Assembly: GCA_035582835.1 (NCBI GenBank)
Contig: JAYKAV010002442.1
Location: 2,627,118-2,691,117 of the forward strand
DNA from: Phoebastria nigripes
Taxonomy: Eukaryota; Chordata; Aves; Procellariiformes; Diomedeidae
Length of the DNA stretch: 64,000 nt
Direction of reading: 5' to 3'
Shown: one piece after another, positions 14,901-28,502 of the stretch
How positions within the stretch are numbered: the first letter of the stretch is position 1
Layout of the letters: every line of letters starts with the position of its first letter
The notes under the pieces: model-generated
The model's database searches: none
The model's input: the letters and a program-made list of their open reading frames with translations, nothing else
Told to the model about the DNA's origin: nothing
Position numbers and translations under genes: made by a program

Positions 14901-17900
14901 CAGTCCCCAGAAGCGAAGGGAGTTTTCTCATCAATTTTAGCAGAGACACGGCTTCACTCATGGTGCCAGGTTAAATCAGCGTTCAAATTTTGTGCAGTTT
15001 GTGTGTTAGACTTGAGCAAAGTACCTGGGTCTTCTGGAGTGATCTCAATCTGTAGATCTCAAAGCCCTTTCAAAAGGAGCTCAATACCGCTGATCCCAGT
15101 TAAAGGAGGTGGGAAAAAGAGGCCAGGCAGTGGGAGAGCCAGAAATGGATTCCCACTCACCCCATTCCCAGCCTCACGCTCAATCCCCTGCATCACACCG
15201 ACTTTACCATGGTCATGGTGTATTCTATTAAGAAACGCATGTCTTAATTAATGCATTGCTTATTAATATTTCCTATTCACAAAATTATTACAAACAACCT
15301 GAACATGGGTAAAATACTACAACCACAGGAGAGGGGATCAACTGTTGTTCACGCAAAAATTCGTTGCATCTAAACTTGTTGTTTGTTGCTTATTCAAATG
15401 CAAGTAACAAAATTCTTACCATCAGAAGTTTACCAAAAAGGAAAACGGCTTTTCCCAATAGCTGACATAAACATGTAAGTGCTACCAAACATATTTACAT
15501 GTTTGAAATAGATGGCATAATTACAATGAGTTATAGTCAATATTCAGTCTTTTCCCGGTTTAAGTGCTACCTTCTGATACAGCACAACACATCCTTTAAT
15601 TGTAATCACGTGCTCTTTCTTAGAGACTGTTGCAATTTTTTTTCGACAAAAACGTCTGTAATTGAAAAGAAAATGACATTGTTTAAAATAAATTCTCTGC
15701 CCTCCTAGAAATAAACAGGTGACTTCCTTTACAGAATGTCCTATTTCTGGGACTTCTACATCACGGCAAGCTATCTGCAAAACTGTTTTGGACATTTTTC
15801 CAGACCCCAAACTTGAACTTCAGCAAGGAAATGCAGTTTTTGAAGACTGAAAAAATCCAACAAGGATTTTGGAAACAAGTCAGGTAAAAGCTATCAGAGG
15901 AAATATCAACAAAAGCAGTCACAGAGTCCTCCAATAAAAGCAGGTCTATTCCGGACTCAACAAAAAAGGTCTTTTACCCTCTTTCAGCCAATACTGATGT
16001 TCCTCAAAGGATACAAAATAGCCGTTAAATTCACTTTTATCTAGTGTGTCTCACATTCTGCACAGTGCTTTTAAAAAGAGAAAGCCACATTAGAGGGACA
16101 AACACATGACTCTATTCCACAGCTTCTCCATGAGATTCACAAGTCAGGCCTCCAAATGAGACCTCCTCTTCACCACCAGCAGTATGGGCTCACTTTTGTA
16201 GTAAGCCCATTTTCAGATGATTTACTAAGAAGGCATGTCCCTAGCCTTCTTTTACAGTTGAGGAAACGGAGGGACAAGAAGAAGAAGGGCCTTACCTCTG
16301 TGAACCGCCAGCAAGAGCCGAGGTTATCACCCAAAGGTGATCACGTAGTATCTACCTTGAGCACAGTGAAAGAAATCCCTGCTGCCTCAGGTGAACTATA
16401 GGTATCTAGAATTACTTTCTTTGTGTCTCAGATGCAGACTCATGGTTTTGGTATGTTTTCCACCACGTCATCTACCTTCAAGTGGTCTTTATGGAGTTTA
16501 TCGGCAGGCAGAAGTTGTTTTTCCTCTCTTGAGCTTTCCACAGATTTCCAAGGCTGAGAAAGGCTGCGAAGGAAGAGGCTCAGCTACAGATTTCCAATTT
16601 CACCTTCATAAAAGAGGGGTTTAAGGCTGTCCCCAAAGGCAATTCTCACCAGCCCTGAATCAAGGGATAGAGCAAACGCCCTCTGCCCCTCTGCAGCAGT
16701 AAAGTTGGTGGGAAGTGTCCCCCCATGCAAAGGTCTGCCAAGAAGACCCTTGCTGCTCTCTGAGCTAGAGCCCTACCATCCCATGCATCTCTCAAGTTGG
16801 CCGTCACCACAAAGCAGTGAGCAAAGAGGTCACGGTGAGACACTTATGTCTTTATGGTGGTAAGCAAGCCAACAGCTCCAATTTGGTGGCTCGCTTTTCG
16901 ATAAATCCCCCCCTTGGCTTGTTCACAGATTCCTTCAGTCTTTCTTGCAGGGGTTTTGACCCAGTGTTCTTGCAGGCTTTCCTATTATCAGCTGTCCCAT
17001 CCTTTCTACACGACTGCCAAAGTTGGACCTTAGCCTTTCATTTCATTTTCATTTGGCTTCTTCCCCAACTTCCCATATTTGAGCACTTTGCTTATTATCA
17101 GTCTGGTCCCTCCTGTACTTTGCTCAGCTCCATTCTACTAATTGGTTCGAGCATGGGCCCAGCATTCCCTGAAACAGAGTCACTTCCCCTCGCACGCAGT
17201 CATTGCCACACATTCAACACCCTCCCCAGACACCCAGAGCAGGAGTGACACTTCCTCTCCAAAAGGTGCTGGTGCCCTTGACTGAATGGGTCTGAGACAG
17301 TGATCGATATAATCACTAATATACAATTGTGTCCCATATTGGTTCTTCACAGCCCAGGAAACACGTCCCCTGGCAGGCCCTGAAGGTTGTAGGACCGATA
17401 GGCTTCACAACCAGACATCCATTTTCACTATTGCTCTTATCAGCAGCTTTCCCAGAAATATCCCTATATTGCACACCACCTTGGGAAGCACCAAATTTCA
17501 AATAGCCAGCAACCTAAAACTAGGATGTTCACTTTAATTCCAATGAACTGAAAATATTTGGATTCTCATATGGTCAGATGAACCAAAGATGTTTGCATCA
17601 CCCTTGTTGATGACCTTGTCTTTCCAGAACACAAGTCACCACCACTTCCCTGTGGCTCCCAGGTCATAAAGAGGTGTCAAAACCACTTGCCTCTCACTTG
17701 TGAGTAAGGAGGCAGTGCTGCAGAGAGAATGACCACAAATCACAGCAACAGCTGTCCTGCCCCCAGACCCAACCCAAGTTCACCAAGGACTTTACTTTCC
17801 CTGGTCGACTGGGCAGGAAACCTGCAAAGCTTAATTTCTTACCACACTTTCCCAGGAGGAAAAAATCTCACCTAGAAGTGCTGTCAAGTTGCATATCATA

Positions 17901-20474
17901 TCTCACCCCAAAAAGACTTAGGCAGGTTAAGCCTAGAAGAAAGATAAGCTATCAAAGGCTGCTTGTTTGATAAGGGCACATCTATACTCCAGTGGCACCT
18001 GGGTACTGTGGNACATGTGGAGCTGGAAGCTGGGCTGGGGGAGCAGGTTGCCCTTCCTAGGCACTGTTCTCCAGAGGGGAAGCCAGAAAGGACAGGTTGT
18101 CACTAGCTCTGAAGGAGAGCAAAGCCCGCAGAGCAAAAACTGTTCACATCTTGCAGTGAGCTCAAAGCCACCTAGCACTCGCATTCAATGGGTGGCCCAC
18201 CAACACCATCAGCTCAGCACCTGCTAGGGAAGGAAAGCCACAGCCCTGAGAACGGAAAGTCAGGTTCAGTGGGATTGTGGTTTTGGGAGGAGGTCCTGTT
18301 GAGCCAAAGGAGGTGGAGGTCTTAGACGCTGCTCTGGAATGAGCCTGCAGCCTCCCACACTGGTCTATTTAACAGCAGGTTCAACCTTCCCACCCTCCAT
18401 TTGAGTGCAAAAGTCAAGGTGTCCAAGGGATGGGGCTCTTTGGGAGAGGGCCAGAAGATATTTGCCAGAGGGATGGAAAAAGGATGAGAATGCCATGGTC
18501 GTGGCAATGGCACGAAGACAAAAGGATGTGTAAAACTCAAAAAGCTTTCAACAACTCTAACATGCTACTTTTCCCCCAGTTTTATACTGGGGAAGGTCCC
18601 CAAAGGATGTAAATCAATAAACCTCATTTGAAGCAGTACCAATTTACTCACAGTGAAGACCTGGCTTTCAAATTTTAGAGGCCCCAAGTGGGCGTTGCAC
18701 GGGAGCCTGAATTTCAAGGCCTGGGCTGGGAAGACCCCACTCGGCTCACGTTGCCCTGGCCTCAAATAAAAGAGCCAAAACTCCTCCTGTGTTCCAGGCT
18801 GCTCAGCCCCTTCCTCCAGCTAATTGTTCTTTCCCCAGTTGGATAGCCTATTTCTGGAGCAATACAAGAATTAGGGCAGATAGAAAGACATTGGCAGAGT
18901 CCAGGGAGGAGCAGGGAGGAGATGAGTTGTCCCAGGTCCCCACTGTCCCCGTGGAACAGGCAGTGTCCGGCTCCCAGCAGCCGGATGGGGATGGTGTGGG
19001 AGGAGAGAAATGGGAGCAGTGTCCTGGGAGATGCAGACCACCATGAGTAGAGGGGAAAGGGAGGAGAGGCAAAGGAAGCCACAGCCTTTTGGTTTTGCAG
19101 GGAAGGGAACGTGGGTGTGTTATAGTCATCAACCCCCGCAGCTGAAATGCATGAGCTGTGACCAGCCCAGGGGTGGGCAGCAGATGCAAAGGCAGCAAAG
19201 GAACGCAGGCTCACCCAAAGATGGCCTGCACTTTCCCCTCAGAGGAGAGCTGCCCCAAGCATGCAGGGCCGCGTTTGGCACGTTAAACCACCCCTAGGCC
19301 AGACCTCAGACCGCCTCTACTGCAAAGCTCTCAGCGCTGCCCACAGACTGCTGGCTCCCAGTTAACCCCATCTCCTAGTCCTACTCCATCTTCCTTCCCA
19401 ACCTGCTCAACGCTGGGAGCTGGGAATGCAAACCATCCCACCAAGACACGCTCTCAACTTCCAGCCCTTTCTATTTCCACTTCTCCTCCCACTCAGAGGA
19501 GACAGAGCCAGGCTGAGAAGGGTCAGACTCACCACATGAACCCCCAAGGCTCGATGTAAACCAGGGAGAGCAGTTCCCAGGGCTTGGGCTGGAGAGTGGG
19601 GAAACAGCAGGCACGTCTCCTAAACCTCAGCAGCTTGCCAGTCGTGTGACCTGAAATCAAGGCTCAGTCAGGGACTGCTCAGAGCTAATAGCAGTGGTAA
19701 TTTGCATTTTGAGCTAAGGGGCTGGCTCGGAAGCTAAAGCTTCCGACTAAAGGCAGTCACTGTTCCAGATAACAAGAAAGGGGACTCCTTGCATGTGCAC
19801 TCTGGACACATCTGGCCAGCTGCTGCTCCTGGGCACTGCCATGTGGTTGAAGTCAAAGGCATGAGTCTGGAGGAAGAGCAAAGGCAGAGCTCTATGAGAA
19901 ACAGCAACATCCATTCCGTTTATAACAGCACCTCTGACTCTGCTGGTAAAAGATGGAAGCTTAGCCAGGTCTGGAGCACAGGGCAGACTGTTGCAGGTAG
20001 CACCCTGCTTTACTCCTTGACCAGAGAAGTGTTATTTACCAAAGCACATTCAGCCTATTTTCATAGCCTATATAACGTAGCATTCTCAAAGCCAGTGCTT
20101 GGCAGATAGACTACATGTGGACCAGCGGCTGCAGGTAGAGCTTGCAGTGCTGCCGTCAGTCCTGGAGTAACATCCCAGAAGAAAACAGCTCCTGGGAGAC
20201 TCCACCATCACAGCCTGCTCTGGAAGAAGACAGCCTCTGCCAAATCTTCACCGCAGGCAGGACAGGGACCTTCACTGCACAGTGCACTGTTTGTCTATGA
20301 ATGGATGGACACAAGCAACAGCAGGAGACACCTTCACCAGGATCAAAGTTAGGTTCACAGCAGTGAAGACATACCTGCATTTTGATGTCAAGTTATCAAA
20401 GTGAGTCATTTCAATGTTGGAGCAAGCTAGAGCAACCCACCCTGTGCAGACATGGTTAGGCTGACTCCATTCAG
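11952..20474. other. Upstream non-coding flank, proximal part
   Basis: No exon is recognisable. The first few hundred bases are still C/T-rich. The region 12840-13050 and the AT-rich stretch 15230-15700 (with TTAATTAATG and TTATTAATATT elements) look like single-copy non-coding sequence with regulatory character. An octamer ATTTGCAT lies at 19700-19707. Open frames up to about 170 codons near 11.75-12.37 kb come from the GC-rich repeat; others are under 155 codons with no known domain. Confidence 0.6.
16200..16345 (+). repeat. Possible MIR-type SINE relic
   Basis: The segment contains TTTTACAGTTGAGGAAAC followed by a GA-rich stretch, then a CTTACCTC and an AGAGCCGAGGTTATC-like block. This order resembles the MIR core (TTACAGATGAGGAAAC ... 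AAGTGACTTGCCC ... AGAGCCGGGATT). Divergence is high, as expected for an amniote-wide relic in a bird. Identification is from motif order only. Confidence 0.45.
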
Positions 20475-20982
20475 TCATAGAATCATAGAATAGTTTGGGT
20501 TGGAAGGGACCTTCAAAGGTCATCTAGTCCAACCCTCCTGGAAAGTGACATCTTCAACCAGATCAGGTTGCTCAGAGCCCCGTCCAACCTGACCTTGAAT
20601 GTTTCCAGGGATGGGGCATCTACCACCTCTCTGGGCAACCTGCTCCAGTGTTTCACCACCCTCAGCGTAAAAAATTTCTTCCTTACATCTAGGCTAAATA
20701 TACCCTCTTTTAGTTTAAAAGCGTTACCCCTTGTCCTGTCACAACAGGCCCTGCTAGAAAGTTTGTCCCCATCTTTCTTATAAGCCCCCTTTAAGTACTG
20801 AAAGGCCGCAATAAGGTCTCCCCAGAGCCTTCTCTTCTCCAGGCTGAACAACCCCAACTCTCTCAGCCTTTCTTCATAGGAGAGGCATTCCAACCCCCTG
20901 ATCATCTTTGTGGCCCTCCTCTGGACCCGCTCCAACAGGTCCATGTCTCTCCTGTGCTGAGGGCTCCAGAGCTGGACGCAGT
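20475..20982 (-). mobile_element. CR1 LINE, 5'-truncated, avian type
   Basis: The left end carries the CR1 3' terminus as two copies of TCATAGAA followed by TAGTTTGGGTTGGAAGGGAC, the hallmark of avian CR1. On the minus strand an open frame of 143 codons (20513-20944) encodes the C-terminal part of the CR1 ORF2 polyprotein, from LLERVQRRATKMIRGLE through a SLETFKVRLD-like block to the end. Endonuclease and reverse-transcriptase domains are missing, so this is a dead 5'-truncated copy. The right edge is placed where the GAGCTGGACGCAGT motif stops matching. The intact C-terminal frame suggests a moderately young insertion. Confidence 0.96.
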
Positions 20983-23900
20983 CGCAGATCTTTCTCTACA
21001 CCAGAAACCCAAGCGATACCAGTGACATGAGAATGGCATTGCGTTAGATTCACTCTGTGGAGCTGGGATCAGACTCTAACCCTAGCTTTCACACAGCTTT
21101 TTTATCATATCCCCTCACCACCACTTAGCTCTAAGCCCAAGCACTAGAATAACCAAATACCATCAATTAAATTGCCTCAGAGGAAACAAAATGTGCATTT
21201 TTACAGTCCAGAGCTGGAGCCTTGTTCTCATGCTTCATGATGAAAGGGGTTCTTTAGGCTGCACAAACCACTTGCGTTAAAAGGCAGATATTATTATTTC
21301 CTGTTTTTTTTCTTTGGAATCCAGAGCAGATGAGAGAGAATTTGTAATGTGGAATCAGAGGTGCCCCTTAAAACAAGAAATCAATGTTTCTAGTCCTCAG
21401 CTGATGTAGGACTGGAGGGATCCTTCATAGGGGTAGAAGAATGGTCTTGGCTTGGTGCTGAAATTGCAGCAGCAAAAATCTGTGGTGGGACACAAGAATC
21501 CCTTCATGATGGACTAAAGACAAAAAAAATCAAATTTCTGAATCTTCTCATTAGGCAAGTGCTTCTGGAGCAAGCATCTCTTCCCCCTGGCTAAAGAGGA
21601 GTGGCAGTGTTTGTTGCACACACACGCACACACAAATCCCACACGTGCTCCTTCCGGCCCGTTTGAGGCACGGCTTCCCATGCTGTATCATGTGCAAAGT
21701 GAAATCACCTGAAGAGTGTCGCTTTAAAAGCCACAGAAGTGCAGAGAGCAGCACCAGCAGCAGTCAATAGCAATTTCCACTACTGGGTCGATACCATCTG
21801 ATGGCTGTGTAGCTGTAAAGATTGTTTCACACACATATCAGGAGGTGGGCAGGGGCAGGAAAAGTGGAATTGGTTTTAATGATTGCAGGATTCAAAGTAC
21901 TCCTGGCTCCCTCTCCCTCTTCTTTCACAAGAAATACACGCACAAAGAGTCAGAAATCAAATTTCCAGCCCTGTCAGTTCCTATCACACCAGCTCCCCAC
22001 CTTGGACTCCTTCCCAGTTTGCCAGGGAAGCTTCTCCTAATCCACTGAGAAGTGCATTACCAGGAGATGGAGTTGCAGCCTGTGTCCAAACTTCCCCACA
22101 GTTTCAGGTCATTAGCTCCACTGGTTTGGACACAGAGCTACAGCAGAAGTGCAGTGCTCAGGTTCAAACCCAAAGGGTTTCCAGATGAGGGTAATTTGCA
22201 CTATTTTACCTCCCCAGACAAGATCAGCATCTCATTTTGCTAGATGCTGCATGGGCAGGGAATAGTAGGCAAGTACAAACAGCTGAACACAAAAAAGAGG
22301 GAGGGTACCCATTTTGCAGAGAAAATGTGTGAATGGCTATAGCCTAAAAAATAATAGTACATTGTGTTTCTGTTGCCTCATAAAGTGCTTTTCAGCCAGT
22401 AACTCCAGGGGCAACACATGAACAAACNTGTCTTGGTCAATGTTAAGAGCATTGCTGTGGGATGAAGGAGGCCGGTTCTATGGCCTGGGGTTCCCAGGGC
22501 TGGCCCGGGGTCCCAGCTCTGCTCTTTGGCTCCTGTAAACATGCTGAAATACCAGTCACTGCTTCTGTTTCCTTTGCACTGTCTGTCTGTCTGCCTCCTG
22601 CCTGAGGCATGGACTCTTTCTTACGGGGTTTTGCTAGCTGGAGCTCTGATCTCTGGTAGGGAAACCTCTCAATTGCTCCTGCAGTCAATGAAAGCCAAGA
22701 CTCTGTCTGCTTTTCAGAAAATAAAGAACATTAGTTTGATTCTTTGTCTTCTAATTCATTAATTCACTGACATCTAAACACAAACTTCTCCCTCACCATC
22801 CCATAAATAAGCAAGATAATTTTCCAAGGAGCTGAGCCCCCAGCAGTCTCTCTCCTGACCCTTAGCGCTTGGCTACCAGGGTGGGAGCAGAGCTGGGCAT
22901 CTGCAAGCATCTCTCTCTGAAAACTGGGGCAAAGCAGCCTCTCCATGGTTCATCAAGTTGTGCCAGATGGACACAACCTACCTCCTCTGCTCCTCAGATC
23001 ATTTCATAAAACAGAAGTCACCGCTGTCTTACATGCCCATCATAGAATAGTTTATTGACACCCTCATTTAGGCCTCATATGATAACTGAGAAGCAAACAC
23101 AATAACCATAGGCGTATGCTACTAACAGGTCTTTCTTTCACTTTGTAGGATGCCACATGAACCTGTGCGCGTGTAACACATGTACACACACATCCTTCCC
23201 TCTTTTTCTCCCAGCCCCTAAGACATCAACCCCTATTTGCTGCAGCTTTTTATTTTATTTTTTTAATAAATACGCAAGCATTTCAGGGCCTGACCACCAA
23301 CTTGGTTCTTTTATGGAAGGGATAACACATATCCACAGTGGTTAGAAGCATGCTCCCAAACTCCCGGGCTCCGGAGTGCTTTTAGAAGCAGAAATGCCAG
23401 GTAGCAGTACCCAAATCTTGAAGTCTGGAAATGGTGAATGAGGTAGAGCTTCACTGCAAGGGCTGGAGAAACTTAAGAGGGGCAGGGTGCAATTAGTAGG
23501 GCTTGCTGAAGTTTTAAATCAACAGAAAACCAGCTGGGGTTCAGCCACCAAAGCTACTATTGCTCTGGATCCAACTTCACAAATAGGTTTTTTCCTGGGA
23601 AGAAATATAAAGAGAGGAATGAAGAAAGGGGAAACACATAATTTCAGTATTTTTAAACAAGGCACCCTGCTGTTTCAGTTTGAAACATTCCTGGTTTTTA
23701 CTTGCCCCTTTCAGAGGAGCTGCCAGCTTTCTCCGAGTGTGCTGCCACCACCATCCCTAACCCCTACAGCCGTGCAGAGGTGGCCACCGCAGCGCTCCAT
23801 CCAGCAACGCTGCCAGGAGACATGGGGAGGGTGGCAAACACAGTGGAAGACAAACAAAGTCCAAGCCGTGGGATTACTGAAGCACGTTAGCTCAGCGGAG

Positions 23901-24718
23901 GGATGTCAACACAACGCAGCAGACCTCTGACCCTCAAAGGAAGCCAGAAAACAAACTCCTCCTCTCTCCACGTGCATGACACTGATGGTGAGGCCACTTG
24001 TGCCCTTCAGCCTGGCCAGCAATGCAGAAGAACCTGCAGATGATGAAGACTTGAAATTCAGAGCTGTTGAGGCCAGACGGGCCAGCCACATCGACTAAAC
24101 CTACTCTGGTACTGTGCAGGTGGAAGAGCTGTGGGAATTTCAGGTCGATGTCTACCCTGCGTGCAGGAACCACACACGCATGCAAGGAGAGGCTCCCTGA
24201 GCCCCATGGTGTCTCCTCGGCGAGTTCGCAGCTTTGCTAATTAGTCACCAAGCCAGCACCCACCACCCCTTCTGCTCACAATAAACCAAACTATCACAAA
24301 ACTCTTGATGCATTAAATTAAAAAAATCCCGAAATTATTATTATTTTTGTTTGTCTTTTGGGTCACATTTTCAGGTTTCTGCAAAAATAAAGTGGAAGGT
24401 CCTTGTGCGAGTCCAGAGGCTGGGACTTTAAATAAAATCCCATGCACTGGGAGATGCTCAAGGCAGTGGCGAGCACAGCTTCTGCTTTGCCTGTGCTCAA
24501 CCCTGCAAAAGACTGAAAGGGCTCTGTCTGCTCAGCAGTCAAATAAAATCTTTGTCGTGACTTGATCCCAGATACCCACAGAGTGAAAATAGCTGAGATT
24601 GGCATGTTCGTTAGGCTCACAGGTAAAAGGCACAGTAAGCAGCAAAACCCAAAATAAATAGTGAGAGTTGACAACACTGAGTGAGGGAACCTTGAATGGG
24701 AAATAAAAGACAATTTTG
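20983..24718. other. Non-coding flank between CR1 copies
   Basis: No exon or repeat family is clearly recognisable. The segment 21281-21345 weakly suggests a SINE relic but is not called. Short open frames (under 150 codons) show no domain. A thymine-rich stretch lies at 23246-23270. Confidence 0.5.
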
Positions 24719-24850
24719 AACAGTGAGGGTAGTTAATCACCAGGTCCGGTTACCAAGGGAAATAGCAAATTCATCATCAGTCAGAGGTCATGCATGGAGA
24801 CTGGATGTCTTCCAAAAAGCNACACTCTGGTTCAGGATCAAGTTTTTGGG
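24719..24850 (+). mobile_element. Ancient CR1-family LINE, 3' end remnant
   Basis: The order GTTAATCACC...GGTTACCAAGGGAAAT...CATCATCAGT...GGAGACTGGATGTCTTCC...AAAAGC...CACTCTGGTTCA follows the 3' coding end of older amniote CR1 elements (AATTAACCA..GG..ACCAAGGG...TCTCCATCACT..A.GGATGTCTTCCTAAAAG..CTCTAGTTCA). It is strongly diverged with small indels. One N falls at 24821. Family is clear by motif order; subfamily is not. Confidence 0.68.
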
Positions 24851-27800
24851 TTCAAGAGCATCTCTCAGAGGAGAATAACGCCCTCCCTCACAGCCTCTGC
24901 GGGTGATGCTGGCCTGAGCTGCCAGGCGAGCGGGTGAGGGTCGCAGTGCTGCAGAGCCCCTGCCTCGCAGCCCAGGCTCTCCCCCCAGCCTGGTTCCCCC
25001 CAGTTGCACCAAGGCTGGCTTGTGGGGCCCAGCCGAGCATCGAAACCCTGCGCTGACCATGGCCCTTCTCCAGACACCCCGCCTGAGCCGGGCTCCGAGT
25101 CCTAGCCTCCGTCACACTCAACCCCAGCGTGGTGCTCCTGGCCACCGTGGCAAGCTGTGCCGCCATGCTCCCTGCACCAAAGCACTGACTGCCCAACGCA
25201 GCCAGGGAAGCAGAATAATGATCTCTTTTTTCCTTTACTCCTTTTAGTCTCTGCATCTGCTCCTTCCTTCCTTTAGCTGCCACGCAAAACCAAGCCCAAA
25301 ATACACACTCTGGCTTCTGTTTACCCTTTCAGGCAGTTTCCCTGATGCCCAAGATGCTGATTTGAACTGACCTCTCTCTCAACGCCACCTTATCACCAAC
25401 TCNGCTCCCCATCCTTCCTTGGAAGCAGAAACAAAAATCCAAGGGCAAAGCAAAGCGACCTTGGCATCCCTGATGTGCTCCAGCATCTCAAGCTCCCAAC
25501 CATCACGTGGGAGAAAAGCAAAATGGATCAGAGTCTGACTTCCAGCTTTGATTGCGGACACGGAGAGCAAAACGCCAGCTAGTACGTCACGGCGCCGCAG
25601 TCCCTGCGTGGAATTGATCCCCAGATCCCAAAGGGCAGAGCTGTGCTCTCTACCCTCCTTCTGCACCAGTCAACATGGTCAATTTAAAGAGGTTTCGGAA
25701 GAAAGCAGGTGCCTGCAGCTCACGCTGCTTTCCGACCCTTGTAAATCCAGTCTCTTGAGTGAATGGCTTGTTTGGAGAGAGCCCTCCGTTTGTTTGTCTG
25801 GGCTCTAGTGATAATAGCTCTAATTTATCTCTGAGCTGGGCAGGCATGTCTAATGTGTTTGAGTATTTAGAAGCATTACAGAGGTTTCATTTGGTCAATT
25901 GTTTCTTGAAATCCTTTCCCACACACAGAACAGCCATGCAAAGGTGGAACCGCTCCACCGCGGGCAACCCCGGGAGCCGCAAGCCTGCGCTGCCAGTCTG
26001 GGAAGGGCACACGTGCCGGGGCCGCTGGATTCTCCAAAGAGGAGGCACAGTGATCCCATAGCCCTTAGTGCCCCGTCTCAGAAATTAAAGAACCAAGCAG
26101 CCAACCTTTGAAAGGGACAATGACAAGACAGTCTGGAACATGCCACCACGCTTCCTCCTGCTTAGACCTTCCAACCCTGTTTGCTTTACCATCTATCTCC
26201 TCCATGTAGACACACTCCATCTCAGCTCAGACTTGATAAGGCAGGGTGAGCTTGGCATCTGCACAGGGAAATACAGCACAGTTGGCCAACACATTGTACC
26301 TAATCTTAAATTAACCCTTCCTTCACGTCAAGGTCCATTCCAGCTATAACCAGACACCAGCTGAAGACCCTTTAAGCTGCGTCCCAACAGAAGGGGTTAA
26401 CCTGAGCCAGTGGTGGGGAATGGTGGGACCAGGTCACATGCGATCCAGCCACAGAGGTACTTACAGCTCAAGCCTACATGGCTTAACACGCTACCACGCA
26501 TCACCTGCGCTGTGCTCGCAGGCCTGCGCGTGCTTCGGTCCATGACAAATGCAAGGTCACGTGCCTCAGCTTAAATCACTTTCGTGGAGGTTTCAGCAAT
26601 TCTCTTCATGCCATTTCAGCTAATTTTAGCTGCGAGCTGAGAGACCGTTACCGAGGTTCAGCTGACTGGTGGCAATTTATCAGGTCACCCTGTTGGGGTA
26701 GGGAGCCTGCTCCGACTAGGCTCTGCCCTCTCCGCTCTCCCTTTTCTGAATGCGGGAGCAGGAGCATTGAGAACCAGAACTGCTGTGTAGCACCTGTAGC
26801 CCCAGAGCAATTTAACGGAGCATTAGCATGAGCAAGTCCACGTTGCTCCCTGTGCCCGTCCTCCACACCACCCCACGCCGGGTGGAGCGTGTCGGGCATC
26901 ATGCACCGCCACGCAGCAGGGAGGAAATGACGCTGCAGCTCCCCGGCTGCAATCACGGGGCAAATTTATAGAGGCTGAATGTAATTACTTACCCTGGCAC
27001 ACGGCCAGGACACAAAGGTTAACACCCTCACACTCCAAAGAGTGCCAGGGGAACGTTAGAGGGATGCTGCCAAATCGTTTTATATGCCTCGGCTTCAGGT
27101 GTTGCAAACAACAAGCTTTAGCAAGGGCCAGTCAGAAGGAAAAGGGTCGTCATGGAATTTTTTACAAAGCAAAATAAAAGCAGGGAGTTGCTTTCTGCTT
27201 GGCTGTTTGGGTTTATTAACTTAAACTTTACCATGCTGCACCAGGGACCCAAGTACAACAGCCCTGCAGAAAAGCAAGGGCTTGCAGATGCATCCTTCAA
27301 TTGGCTTTGGAAAGTTTCGAGCCTCTCTTGGCTTTGCTAGAGAAATCTTGCAAGACCTTGAAAAAACATTGCTTCATCTCCGTCCCTGAGCTCCCTGTCC
27401 CTATGATGGCCTTGGCAGTGTCTGAGCTGTCATCTCCCGGAGCAGGGGCTGGCCCAGGCACCGCATCTGTGCCGCGCCGGCTGGAGCAAGTGCTNGGCTC
27501 GACAGACTCCTACAGTGCTGGCAAAAGTTTCTCATGGCTCTAAATTTTTTTACATGGGTTTAAAACAGATTGAAATAGCCCTTGTTAAAAATAAAAGCCA
27601 CCAAATTTAGCCTTCCTTCCCTCTTCCCCTCCGCCTCCCGTTTCCTGGAGTATTTGCAACAGGCGGCTGGTTGGGAGGTTTTTCCCCAGGGGTTTTGTCT
27701 GTTATTTATAAAGCTTTGATGAAAAATGCAAAAGAAAGGGAAAGAAAAAAATAAATCAACTTCCAGGTGACCCCTCTTCTTCTGCAGCATCTCTGCTCCC

Positions 27801-28502
27801 TGCAGTGACGAGGCATCGCGGCAGCCATGGCTTCAGGGACCAGATCCAACATCCTTTGGGGTCAATGCAAACCTGCCCTCTGCCTTCCCTGGAGGTTCGC
27901 TCCAACCCCCTCTGGGATTTAGCAATGAGGGATACAGTTCCCTTCATTTAGAGTTTACTAGTTCAGCAAAAAATGTCGCAAACCCCCACCTCTTAGCAGC
28001 ACTGTGTTACTGGCAGGTCTCCCTGGAGCTTACTGGTCTGGAGGACTTCCCAAAAACTGTTAGCGCAGGACCTTGGAGGAGCTGGGCTGCTGTCCCCTCC
28101 TGTTTTTAGGGCAAAGAAGAGAAAAAAGGTGTCACAAATATGTCCCTCCTGACTGCCCCACTGCTGGGATGAGAGCAAGCGCCCAGAGCTGATGTGGGCA
28201 TCTTGTGTCTGCTGATGAACCAAAAAACCAAGGAAGATGTTTTATCTCTGGCCTTCACCTTAGCCCGTAAACCCCCACAGGAGAGGGCAGGGCAGAATGC
28301 CAGTTCCCGTCCCCTCTGTGGGTCCCCCTTCCAGCAGGAGAGTAAGGACAAACACAGCAAGAATAGCAGCCGCGTGGCAGCAATCCCCTTTGCAGGGCTG
28401 CGATGGCTGCTCAGCCTGACGCGGGGCCCGGGACGATGCCCGACGCGGGAGCATTGCCCCGTGCTCCCTACTCCTGCGCCTGGTGGGGGGAATGCTGCAG
28501 AG

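Noticed and set aside
17890..17950. AGGTTAAGCCTAGAAGAAAGAT, reminiscent of an internal CR1 motif
   Set aside because: The similarity is limited to about 20 bases without the expected neighbouring CR1 blocks.
21281..21345. Weak SINE-like string with ATTATTATTTCC
   Set aside because: Only a short AT-rich match; the GAGGAAAC core and the rest of MIR are missing.
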